From: DASYQV01 sp036005125 | Lineage (GTDB): Bacteria > Acidobacteriota > Vicinamibacteria > Vicinamibacterales > UBA2999 | Length of the DNA: 22,004 nt | Direction: 5' to 3' | NCBI GenBank assembly: GCA_036005125.1 | Contig: DASYQV010000296.1 | Span: 1 to 22,004, forward strand | In this document: positions 6,824 through 14,783 of the stretch, in pieces | How the letters are laid out: every line of letters starts with the position of its first letter | Position numbering within the stretch: position 1 is the stretch's first letter | Notes under the pieces: generated by a model | What the model saw: only the letters and a program-made list of their open reading frames with translations | Database searches by the model: none | Told to the model about the DNA's origin: nothing | Program-made: the position numbers and the translations under genes

Positions 6824-8569
6824 ATGCCGTGTGCAACCCGCGCCCGCCTGACGTTCGTGCCGGTCGCCATCTCGCTCGTGGCGCTGTTGAACACGACCGT
6901 CTCCTCCCGGGCCATCGCCGGATCCGGCACCGCGGATCTCCGCGATCTGCAGGGACAGATGGATGCGATCGCGAGGCTGGCACGAGAGCCGCGCATCGTG
7001 AGCGCCGCCGGCGTGACGCGGGACGAGACGCCGCTCCTGACGCTCGAGAATCCTTCCCCGTTCGACCCGACCGCGACCGAGCGCCGGATGGTGATCGTCG
7101 GCGGGCTCGACGGCGACGAGAGCAGCGCACGCATCGTCCTTGATGCGGTGCGTTGGTTCAAGACGACCGCGTCCGCGCGGGATCGACGGAATTGGGTCGT
7201 GAGCGCCCTGCCATTGGCCGATCCGCGGGGGCATGCCCGGACGCGGCCCTACACGTTCCCGCCGCTCGGAGGATTCTTTGACGACGCCGAACAGCCCGAG
7301 AGCCGCTACGCGTGGCGATGGGTCACCTACCAGGCGCCGGACCTGGTCGTCGAGGTCCGTGCCGGTCACGAGATGAAGATTCAGGGCTCGATGCGACAGG
7401 GCGCGGGGCAGTCGGATTCGCTCCCGGCGGGATCGCTGGCTGCTGCAGTCGCAGACGAATCGAATGGATCCGGTCTTGGTCGTGTCGCATCGATGCTCGT
7501 CACGGCTCGCGCGTCGGACGGCGCGAGGATGATGCGCGACGTGCTGTCGCGTGCGCCCGACCGTCGCTCCGCGCTCCGCGCGACGATCGGACACCGTATA
7601 TCGCGCGAACCTCTCGCCCTGGCACGCGTGCTGGCCGAGCGGTACCCCGAAGCCCCGGGGATGAATTACATTCCGGCGCTCGCCTGGGTGCACACGCTGA
7701 AACTGGCCTCGATGATCGATGACGACTCGTTGCGCGCGAAAGTGCTCCGGCAGGTCCAGCCCTGGGTCGCACGCGAGAAGCCGTTGTTCGGCGACCGCAT
7801 TCAGCTCAATGTCGTCGCCGGGACGATGATCTTCGCCGAGCTCGCGAGGTGGCGCGACCCGACGGGCAAGGCCGCGGCAGCGCTCGCCGCGGAAGGTGTC
7901 GCGCGCGCGGTAGCGGAGAAGGCGCCCGGCGTATCTCAGTACGGCGCCGGCTGGACTGACGACATGTTCATGGCGACGGTTGTTCCGGCGCGAACCGCGA
8001 CGCCACAGGCTCTCGACGCCGCCGCTCGTCTGCTCATCGAATACGCCCGCAGGCTGCAGCGGCCCGATGGCTTGTTCAATCACGCGGCCGATGCGCCCGC
8101 GGCCTGGGGGCGAGGGAACGGGTTTGCGAGCTTCGGACTCATGGAAACCCTCGCGGTCCTGCCGGAGAGCCATTCGGCTCGCGCGCCCATTCTCGATATT
8201 TATCGCCGTCTCATGACGGGGATGACAACGCAACAGGCACCTGACGGCATGTGGCGACAGGTTGTCGACGTTCCCGGCAGCTATCGGGAAGAGTCGGTCA
8301 CGGCGCAGATGCTGACCGCGATGGCCCGCGGCATCCGGCTCGGATGGATTGACACGTCGTATGTGCCGGTGGTTCAACGGGCGTGGCGCGCGCTGCTCGC
8401 CCACATCCTCGATGACGGCACCGTGGTTGACGTGTGTACCAGCACCGGAGCCGGACCCACTCGCCGGTACTATCTCGATCGTCCTGCCGTTACGGGCGCA
8501 GACGACCGCGGCGGCGCGATGGCGCTCGGTGCGGCGCTCGAGATCTACGAGCTCAGTAAGAGCAGGTAG
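6824..8569 (+). CDS. Exported GH88/GH105-like unsaturated glycuronyl hydrolase with degenerate M14-like N-terminal domain
   Basis: The 581-residue protein starts at ATG 6824 with GAGGAG 6 nt upstream and a Sec signal (VPVAISLVALLNTTVSS). Residues 260-580 are an (alpha/alpha)6-barrel hydrolase of the GH88/GH105 (YteR/RhiN) type, which removes the unsaturated uronic acid left by polysaccharide lyases. Visible motifs are GWTDDMFM with candidate catalytic Asp379/Asp380, WGRGNG (428-433) and SYREES (486-491). Residues 40-240 resemble a zinc carboxypeptidase/deacylase fold (RRMVIVGGLDGDES, then a WVVSALPLADPRG strand-turn), but the His of the GxHGxE zinc motif is Asp96, so this half is probably non-catalytic. 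The export signal suggests action on pectin-like oligosaccharides in the periplasm or outside. The 192 bases to the convergent pgm gene hold no gene. Confidence 0.8.
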   Translation: MPCATRARLTFVPVAISLVALLNTTVSSRAIAGSGTADLRDLQGQMDAIARLAREPRIVSAAGVTRDETPLLTLENPSPFDPTATERRMVIVGGLDGDESSARIVLDAVRWFKTTASARDRRNWVVSALPLADPRGHARTRPYTFPPLGGFFDDAEQPESRYAWRWVTYQAPDLVVEVRAGHEMKIQGSMRQGAGQSDSLPAGSLAAAVADESNGSGLGRVASMLVTARASDGARMMRDVLSRAPDRRSALRATIGHRISREPLALARVLAERYPEAPGMNYIPALAWVHTLKLASMIDDDSLRAKVLRQVQPWVAREKPLFGDRIQLNVVAGTMIFAELARWRDPTGKAAAALAAEGVARAVAEKAPGVSQYGAGWTDDMFMATVVPARTATPQALDAAARLLIEYARRLQRPDGLFNHAADAPAAWGRGNGFASFGLMETLAVLPESHSARAPILDIYRRLMTGMTTQQAPDGMWRQVVDVPGSYREESVTAQMLTAMARGIRLGWIDTSYVPVVQRAWRALLAHILDDGTVVDVCTSTGAGPTRRYYLDRPAVTGADDRGGAMALGAALEIYELSKSR

Positions 8570-8761
8570 CGCAGTGTTCAGCGGCTCTCGAGAGGAAGCC
8601 TGCGTGAATCGGATGATCGTCGCCGGCGAACGGTCGTACGACGAGCGATCACCGACTTCGTCACGCATTAATCGATGCAGGAAAGACAACCGGTCTCACC
8701 GAAGGATGGACGCAGTTCTCCACGTCGGCCGTGCGGCACCCGCCGCGCTGAGCGCAGCGAC

Positions 8762-10423
8762 CTATCGCGCCACGGCCAGCGCCTCGTCGACGATCCGCTG
8801 TGCGTCGAGGACGATTCTGTCGAGATGAGCGGGGCTTCGGAAGCTCTCCGCGTAGATCTTATAGACGTCTTCGGTTCCCGACGGCCTTGCGGCGAACCAG
8901 CCGTTCGACGTCACGACCTTGAGCCCGTCGATCGGCTCCCCGTTGCCGGGAGCGCGGGTCAGGCTCGTGAGAATCGGCTCGCCGCCAAGGTGAGTGGCGT
9001 TCACCTCCTCCGGCGACAGCTTCTGCAGCCGCGCCTTCTGCTCGCGCGTGGCGGGGGCATCGATCCTCGTGTAATACGGCGTCCCGTACGTGGACGTGAG
9101 CTCCTGATAATGCATGCCGGGATCCTTCCCGGTGATCGCCGTGATCTCCGCCGCCAGCAAGGCCAGGATGAGACCATCCTTGTCGGTCGTCCAGACCGTG
9201 CCGTCCCTGCGCAGGAAGCTGGCGCCGGCGCTCTCTTCGCCACCAAAGCAGACCGTGCCGTCGAACAGCATCGGCGCGAACCACTTGAATCCGACCGGCA
9301 CCTCCTTGAGGCGGCGGCCGGCGCTTCGCGTCACGACATCGATGAGGCCGCTGCTGACCACCGTCTTGCCAATGGCCATGTCAGCAGACCAGCGCGGACG
9401 GTTGGAGAGAAGGTAGCGGATGGCCACCGCCAGGAAATGATTCGGGTTCATCAGTCCCGATGAAGCCGTCACGATGCCGTGCCGATCGGCATCGGGGTCG
9501 TTGCCAACGGCGACCTGAAACCGATCTTTCAGCGCGACGAGACCCGCCATCGCAAACGGGCTCGAGCAGTCCATCCGGATCCTGCCGTCGTGATCGACGC
9601 TCATGAATCCAAACGTGGGGTCGATTCGCTGGTTGACGATCGTGAGCTTCAGGCGGTAGCGCGACGCAATGGCCTCCCAGTACGGCAGCGACGCGCCGCC
9701 CAACGGGTCCACGCCAATCGTCACACCAGCGCCGCAGATCGCCTCCATGTCGATGACGCTGCCGAGGTCGTCCACGTACGGGAGGACAAGATCCTCCTGG
9801 TGGATCGTTGGCGCGCGGAGCGCCGACTCGAGCGAGACGCGCTTCGCTGCGGCGTTGCCCGACTCGAGCAGCTCGTTGGCGCGTCGCTGAATCCATCGTG
9901 TGACGCTCGTTTCCGCGGGACCGCCGTTCGGCGGGTTGTACTTGAACCCTCCATCCTCGGGCGGGTTGTGCGACGGGGTGATGACGATGCCGTCGGCGAG
10001 GTGATCTTTACGTGACCGGTTCCACACGAGGATGGCGCGCGAGATGGCCGGCGTGGGCGTGAACCCTTCGTTGCGCTGAACGATGGTCTCCACGTCATTG
10101 GCGGCCAGCACCTCGAGCGCCGTCGACTGTGCCAGCCTGGACAACGCGTGCGTGTCCTTCCCCATGTAGAGTGGACCGTCGATGCGCTGACTGCGTCGGT
10201 AATCGCAGATCGCCTGCGTGATGGCGACGATATGCGCCGCCGTCAGACTGCCGTCGAGCGATGTTCCCCGGTGGCCACTCGTTCCAAAGCTCACCATCTG
10301 ACGAGGGTTGCCCGGGTCGGGTATGCGTTCGAGGAACTCACGCTCGAGTCGCGGGACGTCGACCAGGATCGTTGGCGGTGCGGGTTTCCCCGCAAGCGGA
10401 TGCAGCGTCGTTGTTGAAGCCAT
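8762..10423 (-). CDS. pgm: Alpha-D-glucose phosphate-specific phosphoglucomutase
   Basis: The 553-residue protein interconverts glucose 1-phosphate and glucose 6-phosphate in the cytoplasm, linking glycolysis with glycogen and nucleotide-sugar synthesis. All four domain signatures are visible: SFGTSGHRG (45-53), the phosphoserine loop TPSHNPPEDGG with Ser151, the Mg loop GNDPDADRHG with Asp309/311/313, the sugar loop FGGEESAGASF (393-403), and RPSGTEDVYKIYAESF near the C-terminus for phosphate binding. I chose ATG 10423 (MASTTTLHPLAGKPAPP), which gives the family length of about 546. The longer frame to 10555 adds 44 residues with no similarity. An AAGG sits almost against the ATG, so the ribosome site is weak. 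Gene orientation is convergent with the GH88-like gene and divergent from the lipocalin-like gene. Confidence 0.95.
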   Translation of the reverse strand: MASTTTLHPLAGKPAPPTILVDVPRLEREFLERIPDPGNPRQMVSFGTSGHRGTSLDGSLTAAHIVAITQAICDYRRSQRIDGPLYMGKDTHALSRLAQSTALEVLAANDVETIVQRNEGFTPTPAISRAILVWNRSRKDHLADGIVITPSHNPPEDGGFKYNPPNGGPAETSVTRWIQRRANELLESGNAAAKRVSLESALRAPTIHQEDLVLPYVDDLGSVIDMEAICGAGVTIGVDPLGGASLPYWEAIASRYRLKLTIVNQRIDPTFGFMSVDHDGRIRMDCSSPFAMAGLVALKDRFQVAVGNDPDADRHGIVTASSGLMNPNHFLAVAIRYLLSNRPRWSADMAIGKTVVSSGLIDVVTRSAGRRLKEVPVGFKWFAPMLFDGTVCFGGEESAGASFLRRDGTVWTTDKDGLILALLAAEITAITGKDPGMHYQELTSTYGTPYYTRIDAPATREQKARLQKLSPEEVNATHLGGEPILTSLTRAPGNGEPIDGLKVVTSNGWFAARPSGTEDVYKIYAESFRSPAHLDRIVLDAQRIVDEALAVAR

Positions 10424-10530
10424 CCTTGTAGAGTAGCGCGACGCTGGCGCGGTCGGCGTTTCACCGCCTCTGCGTTTCCGCCAGCTCTGCGCGCTGCAGA
10501 GGCTGCTCCCGAGCCGTGGGTGCCGGTAAG

Positions 10531-10646
10531 CGGAGCACGCGGAGACGCGTTTCAACGCCGAGCTCGCCGAGATCGCGAAGAGTTCTCTGGAAAATTCTCT
10601 GCGTCCTCGGCGCTCTCGGCGTTTGATACCGTCTCTGCGATCTCGG
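10531..10646. repeat. Large imperfect palindrome of CGCxGAG-type units
   Basis: A left arm (10531-10582) and a right arm (10597-10646) are inverted copies. My hand alignment gives about 37 of 50 matching positions plus one 2-nt gap, around a 14-nt A/T-richer loop (10583-10596). Each arm is a run of 7-10 nt units such as CGCGGAG, CGCCGAG and CGCAGAG. It fills the middle of the 323-base divergent spacer between pgm and the lipoprotein gene, where I recognise no gene. It looks like an intergenic palindromic element (REP/MITE-like). Roles as a protein-binding site or an RNA hairpin are possible. Confidence 0.7.
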
Positions 10647-10746
10647 CCGGCTCTACGCGCTCAAGAGCGCACGCAGGACGCGGCTCATCAGAAGGCCGCC
10701 GGGCTCATTTTTCGGATAGACTGGCGGCGCTTCCCGGGAAACGCTC

Positions 10747-11274
10747 ATGAGTGACAGACGCGCGATCGTCGTCGCGCTGATTGCATTGGCGAGCTGCTGT
10801 GGCCTCATCGGATGCACGTCGGCGCTGAGCAAGGAAAGCGCCCGGCAGCGCATCGTCGGCGCCTGGCGGCTCGAGTCGAGAACCGTTCGCAAGGGGAACG
10901 GAGAGATCGTGCTCGATCGCGTCCTCGGAAAGGCGCCAACCGGTCGTCTGTTCTACGACGCGAGCGGGAACATGTCGCTGCAGATGATGCGGCAGGACCG
11001 TACGGAGCCGATGAGCGTGCCGTCGAATCCGGAGGACGCGAAGAACCCGAGAATCGTGCTGGGCTACGACTCGTACTTCGGCACGTTCGACGTGAACGAG
11101 GCGGAAGGCACGATCACGCACCACGTCGAAGGCTCGCTCTTCCCGGAAGACCTGGGCAGGGATTTCACGCGCTTCTTCACGATTGACGGCGACGTGTTCA
11201 CGCTGAGGTTCACCTCGAAATCGGCGGAAGGGTTCGAGGTTACACGAACGCTGCGTTTCCGGAGGTCGCGGTAG
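10747..11274 (+). CDS. Lipocalin-like lipoprotein
   Basis: The 175-residue protein has a lipoprotein signal: basic start, hydrophobic AIVVALIALASCCG and lipobox LIGC with Cys23 as the lipidation site. It is therefore likely anchored in the periplasm. The mature part follows the lipocalin-like domain pattern: IVGAWRLESRTVRKGNGE at the start, then APTGRLFYDASGNMSLQMM, a central YFGTFDVNEAEGTITHHVEG and a C-terminal FTLRFTSK strand. Proteins of this family are small beta-barrels with unknown ligands. GGGAAA lies 7 nt before the ATG. The next gene begins 33 nt downstream in the same direction, so the two are probably co-transcribed from the divergent spacer. Confidence 0.75.
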   Translation: MSDRRAIVVALIALASCCGLIGCTSALSKESARQRIVGAWRLESRTVRKGNGEIVLDRVLGKAPTGRLFYDASGNMSLQMMRQDRTEPMSVPSNPEDAKNPRIVLGYDSYFGTFDVNEAEGTITHHVEGSLFPEDLGRDFTRFFTIDGDVFTLRFTSKSAEGFEVTRTLRFRRSR

Positions 11275-11296
11275 GGCGGCAACGACGTACAGATGC

Positions 11297-11303
11297 GGAG
11301 GAG
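11297..11303 (+). promoter_or_regulatory. Ribosome binding site GGAGGAG for the MBL gene
   Basis: GGAGGAG sits 4 nt before ATG 11308. It lies inside the reading frame of the alternative ATG at 11293, so it favours 11308 as the true start, which also gives a compact signal peptide. Confidence 0.7.
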
Positions 11304-11307
11304 AGAC

Positions 11308-12252
11308 ATGAGACGCTCGGCGATTCTCGCGGGACTTGTCGCAATCGGCGGTCTTTCAATTGGAGCCGTCGCGTACACGCAACAGACGCCACGGCCCCAG
11401 GTGCGGGACATTCAGAAGGTCCGGGACAATCTGTATTTCATTTCCGGCGGCGACACCTTCGACCGTTCAACCTGGACGGGCGGGAACGTCGCGGTCCTGG
11501 TCGCCGATTCGGGTGTGGTGCTCGTGGACACGATGCTGGCCGGGAATGGCCGCGCCATTCTCGACCGCGTCCGGTCGGTGACCGAGAAACCCGTGACGAT
11601 GATCATCAACACGCACACGCACTACGATCACACCGGGAGCAATACGGAGTTCTCCCCGGCGATCGAGTACGTTGCCCACGAGAACACGAGGGCCAATCTG
11701 TCAAAGGCGACGTGTCAGCCGGTAACCAATTGCAATGCTTTCAAGGGAGACAACGCCAGGTTCCTGCCGAAGAAGACGTACAAGGACAGACTGACGCTTC
11801 TCAGCGGCAAGGATCGGATCGAGCTCTACTACTTCGGGCGCGGGCATACGAACGGCGATTCGTGGATCGTGTTTCCGGCGCTGCGCGCGATGCACACCGG
11901 CGATATGTTCCCGCGCAAGAACATGCCGAACGTCGATAGTGCGAACAACGGCGGCGACGCGGTCGAGTTCACCGAGACCCTGAAGAAGGCGGCGTCGACG
12001 ATCAAGAACGTCGATACGGTGATCGGCGGCCACACGCCCACGCCCGTGACGTGGAACGACTTCAAGGAGTTCACGGAGTTCTACGACGACTTCGTGAAGA
12101 CCGTACGGAGCAGCCTCAAGGCAGGTAAGACCCCGGACGACATCGCGAAGACCTATAAGGTACCGGCGAAGTACCCGGACTACCGCGTCGATCCTGACCG
12201 GGTCAAAGCCAACGCGCAGTTGATTCACGACGCGGTGACACGAACGCGTTGA
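11308..12252 (+). CDS. Exported metallo-beta-lactamase-fold hydrolase
   Basis: The 314-residue protein opens with a Sec signal (RRSAILAGLVAIGGLSIGAVAY). The zinc-binding pattern of the MBL superfamily is complete: HTHYDH (103-108), His180 in FGRGHTNGD, Asp199 in MHTGDMF and His242 in VIGGHTP. The layout matches periplasmic MBL-fold hydrolases of Acidobacteriota and related groups rather than a confirmed antibiotic beta-lactamase. Cys136 and Cys142 sit in a short insertion that might form a disulfide. The substrate cannot be named. It lies 33 nt after the lipocalin-like gene, suggesting one operon, and converges on the signalling operon to the right. Confidence 0.9.
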   Translation: MRRSAILAGLVAIGGLSIGAVAYTQQTPRPQVRDIQKVRDNLYFISGGDTFDRSTWTGGNVAVLVADSGVVLVDTMLAGNGRAILDRVRSVTEKPVTMIINTHTHYDHTGSNTEFSPAIEYVAHENTRANLSKATCQPVTNCNAFKGDNARFLPKKTYKDRLTLLSGKDRIELYYFGRGHTNGDSWIVFPALRAMHTGDMFPRKNMPNVDSANNGGDAVEFTETLKKAASTIKNVDTVIGGHTPTPVTWNDFKEFTEFYDDFVKTVRSSLKAGKTPDDIAKTYKVPAKYPDYRVDPDRVKANAQLIHDAVTRTR

Positions 12253-12345
12253 CAACGCGGTCGCGAAGGAGAACTCCAATAACGTCGAAGCACGGGATGG
12301 CGAGCGCGCTCGGTGTCTGTTGTTCTCTCGGTCCTGTCGGGGCTC

Positions 12346-12463
12346 TCAGAACTTCTTCGTGAGCGTGAGGTTCACGGAGAGCCTTCCGATAAGGCCGAAG
12401 CGGAAAGAAATGTGCGGCTTTCGTGAACGGCGCCGGAACGTTGGAGTCGTGCCCGAGTGACGC
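12346..12463 (-). pseudogene. Outer-membrane beta-barrel protein, C-terminal remnant
   Basis: On the minus strand a frame ends in ISFRFGLIGRLSVNLTLTKKF and a TGA. Alternating hydrophobic residues and a final Phe are the signature of the last strand of outer-membrane barrels, as recognised by the Bam machinery. Only about 38 codons are open and no start or further barrel strands are present. A neighbouring frame reads DSNVPAPFTKAAH just upstream, which may be the same gene before a frameshift. It lies directly downstream of the second hybrid kinase on the same strand. The evidence is short, so this is tentative. Confidence 0.35.
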
Positions 12464-12466
12464 CAC

Positions 12467-14203
12467 CTACGCGGGTCGGACCGACAAGGTCTTTACTTCA
12501 GCGACGGCGTTCACCAGCTCGGCCGGCTCAATCGGCTTCGTCACGTGCCGATGATAGCCCGCCGCGATCGCGGCGAGCGAATCCCGCGCGCGGGCGTAGG
12601 CGGTCAGTGCAACGGCGGGGACCTGGCCACCCTGCGCCGGGTCGAGCGACCGGATCTTCCGCATCAGTGAGTACCCATCCTCACCTGGCATTCCGATGTC
12701 GCTTACGAGGACATCGGGAATCTCTTCGGCAACAGCATCGAGCGCCTCGTGGGCAGAACCGACGACACTGACGCGCGCCCCGCACCCTACCAGGATCGAA
12801 GCCGCCACCTCGCGGGCGTTCGGATCATCGTCGACGATCAGCACAGAAATTCCGGCAAGCGTCGGCAGTTCAGCCAGCGGCACGTCTTTCGTCGGGCGTT
12901 TTGGTTCGGTCGGTTCGGTGTCAGGGACGTGCGGGCGAATCGGCAGGCGTACGGTGAAGGTGGCGCCCTGGTTTTCACCGGGGCTGGTGGCGTGTACGGT
13001 TCCGCCATGCAGTTCGACGAGATGTCGCACGATGGCCATCCCGAGGCCGAGTCCGCCGTGCTCTCGCCTCGGTGAGCTGTCGGCCTGCGTAAAGCGCTCG
13101 AAGACACGTGGCAGGAAGTCGGGACCGATACCCATGCCGGTGTCGCTGACTACGATCACGACCTCGCCGTCTCCCTCATGAAGCCCCACGCGTACTTGGC
13201 CCTCCTTTGGCGTGAACTTGACGGCGTTGGACACGATATTCCACACGATTTGTCGCAGCCGGCCCTTGTCGCAGACAAGAGGCGGAATGGGATCCAGCGA
13301 CGTCTGGACGCGGATGCCCTTTGCCTCTGCGGCAGGTCTGGCGGATTCCACCACCGCTTCGACGACCGCGCGCGCGTCAGAGGGTTCGCGGTGCAGCCGA
13401 ATGTGGCCGCTGATCATCCGGGACACATCGAGGAGCTCCTCGATCAGCTGCACCTGCGCCATCGAATTGCTCTTGATAATCGAGACGGCACGGGCCACCT
13501 TCTCTTCGGACACGGCGCCTGAACCCAGGATGTGGGTCCAGCCCAGGATCGCGTTCATCGGGGTCCGCAGCTCGTGGGATAGCGTGGCAAGAAACTCGTC
13601 TTTCACCCTGTTGATGGATTCGGCCGCGAGACGAGCCGCCTTTTCTCTCTCGAACATGGCGGCACGTTCCTCTTCCGCTCGCCGGCGCTCCAGAACTTCT
13701 GCCTGAAGCGCTCGATTCGCGCTCGCGAGCTCCGACGTGCGTTCCCGAATGCGATCTTCCAGCGTATCGCGAGCTCGCCGGAGGGCTTGAGCCTCCTCTT
13801 TGAGCAGCATGCGCGTCGAATAGAGCTCGACGAAGGCGGCGACCTTCGAACGGAGCACCTCTGGCACGTACGGCTTCAACAGGTAATCGATGGCGCCGAC
13901 CGCGTAGCCCTTGAACACGTAGCTGTCACTCTTGTAATTCGCGGTCAGAAAGATAATTGGCGTGTCACGCGTTTTCTCGCGAGATCGGATCAACTCCGCG
14001 GTTTCATATCCGTCCATATCGGGCATCGCCGCGTCGAGCAGGATCAGTGCGAATTCCTCGTGCATCAGATGGCGGAGCGCCTCTCGGCCAGACGACGCCT
14101 TGACGAGATTGTGCCCGAGATCCCCGAGGACGCCCTCGAGCGCCAACAGATTGTCCCGACGGTCGTCGACCATCAGGATGTTCACGCGACGGGGGATGTC
14201 CAT
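12467..14203 (-). CDS. Hybrid histidine kinase, REC-coiled coil-HisKA-HATPase-REC
   Basis: The 578-residue cytoplasmic protein has no membrane segment. Domains in order: N-terminal receiver with Asp57 in LLDAAMPDMDG and Lys110; a charged coiled coil (about 130-197); HisKA with His210 in SHELRTPMNAIL; HATPase with Asn326, DTGMGIG (354-360) and GGLGLG (383-388); and a C-terminal receiver with Asp502 in SDIGMPGEDG and Lys556. The front receiver probably controls the kinase, and the rear one passes phosphate on. I chose ATG 14203, 10 nt after cheB. The longer frame to 14275 would overlap cheB by 62 nt. It is the last gene of the four-gene operon, so it may be the receiver of phosphoryl signals from the poly-HAMP kinase. 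That flow is inferred. Confidence 0.9.
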   Translation of the reverse strand: MDIPRRVNILMVDDRRDNLLALEGVLGDLGHNLVKASSGREALRHLMHEEFALILLDAAMPDMDGYETAELIRSREKTRDTPIIFLTANYKSDSYVFKGYAVGAIDYLLKPYVPEVLRSKVAAFVELYSTRMLLKEEAQALRRARDTLEDRIRERTSELASANRALQAEVLERRRAEEERAAMFEREKAARLAAESINRVKDEFLATLSHELRTPMNAILGWTHILGSGAVSEEKVARAVSIIKSNSMAQVQLIEELLDVSRMISGHIRLHREPSDARAVVEAVVESARPAAEAKGIRVQTSLDPIPPLVCDKGRLRQIVWNIVSNAVKFTPKEGQVRVGLHEGDGEVVIVVSDTGMGIGPDFLPRVFERFTQADSSPRREHGGLGLGMAIVRHLVELHGGTVHATSPGENQGATFTVRLPIRPHVPDTEPTEPKRPTKDVPLAELPTLAGISVLIVDDDPNAREVAASILVGCGARVSVVGSAHEALDAVAEEIPDVLVSDIGMPGEDGYSLMRKIRSLDPAQGGQVPAVALTAYARARDSLAAIAAGYHRHVTKPIEPAELVNAVAEVKTLSVRPA

Positions 14204-14213
14204 GGCGTCACTC

Positions 14214-14783
14214 TCATACCACCATTGCGAGCTGTCGGAGACTTGCGGCGACCCGATCGAGCGGGACGACTTCATCGGCCTGGGCGGCGGCGAGGCCGGC
14301 GTTCGGCAAGACCCTCGACTCGGCCGTTGCCGGGTCCTGCACGATCAGCCAGCCTCCTCGCTGCTTGATCCGCTGCGCCCCGCGCGCGCCATCGGCACTT
14401 GCACCGGTCAACAGCACGCCGGCCACCTTGTCACCGTACACATCCGCGGCCGATTCGAACAACACGTCGATGGACGGGCGCGCGTACCGGACCGGCCCCT
14501 CGGTCGACAGCGCGAACGTGCGGTCCGATTCGACAAGCAGATGGTAGTCGGCGGGCGCGAGGTACACGCGTCCGCCCGCGATGGTCTCCTTGTCTTCGGC
14601 CTCCACGACCATCAAGCTCGTGTGCCGCTGCAGGACCTCGCCGAAACCCGACTCCATTCCGGCGCCGCGGTGCTGCACGATCGCGAGCGGCAGCGGAAAA
14701 GCCGTCGGAAGGCCGTCCAGCACCGTGATCAGGGCATGGAGACCGCCGAGCGAGGTGCCAATGACCACAAGCTCGAACGGCAT
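14214..14783 (-). CDS. cheB: CheB-type protein-glutamate methylesterase, catalytic domain only
   Basis: The 189-residue protein corresponds to the C-terminal methylesterase domain of CheB. The catalytic triad is visible: Ser11 in GTSLGG, His38 in VQHRG and Asp131 in LLTGASADGARG, with spacing close to that of classical CheB. The enzyme removes methyl groups from receptor glutamates or deamidates glutamines. The normal N-terminal receiver that regulates CheB by phosphorylation is absent, as in the CheB halves of some non-chemotaxis clusters. The start ATG overlaps the cheR stop by one base (TGATG), indicating translational coupling. The substrate is unclear because no MCP is encoded in view. 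Confidence 0.93.
   Translation of the reverse strand: MPFELVVIGTSLGGLHALITVLDGLPTAFPLPLAIVQHRGAGMESGFGEVLQRHTSLMVVEAEDKETIAGGRVYLAPADYHLLVESDRTFALSTEGPVRYARPSIDVLFESAADVYGDKVAGVLLTGASADGARGAQRIKQRGGWLIVQDPATAESRVLPNAGLAAAQADEVVPLDRVAASLRQLAMVV

Noticed and set aside
6725..8689. 654-residue open frame on the minus strand
   Set aside because: It is antisense to the GH88-like gene, rich in Arg and His, with no recognisable domain or ribosome site.
8570..8761. Bulged GATCGTC...GACGAGCGATC stem as a bidirectional terminator between convergent genes
   Set aside because: The stem is bulged and no T tract follows on either strand.
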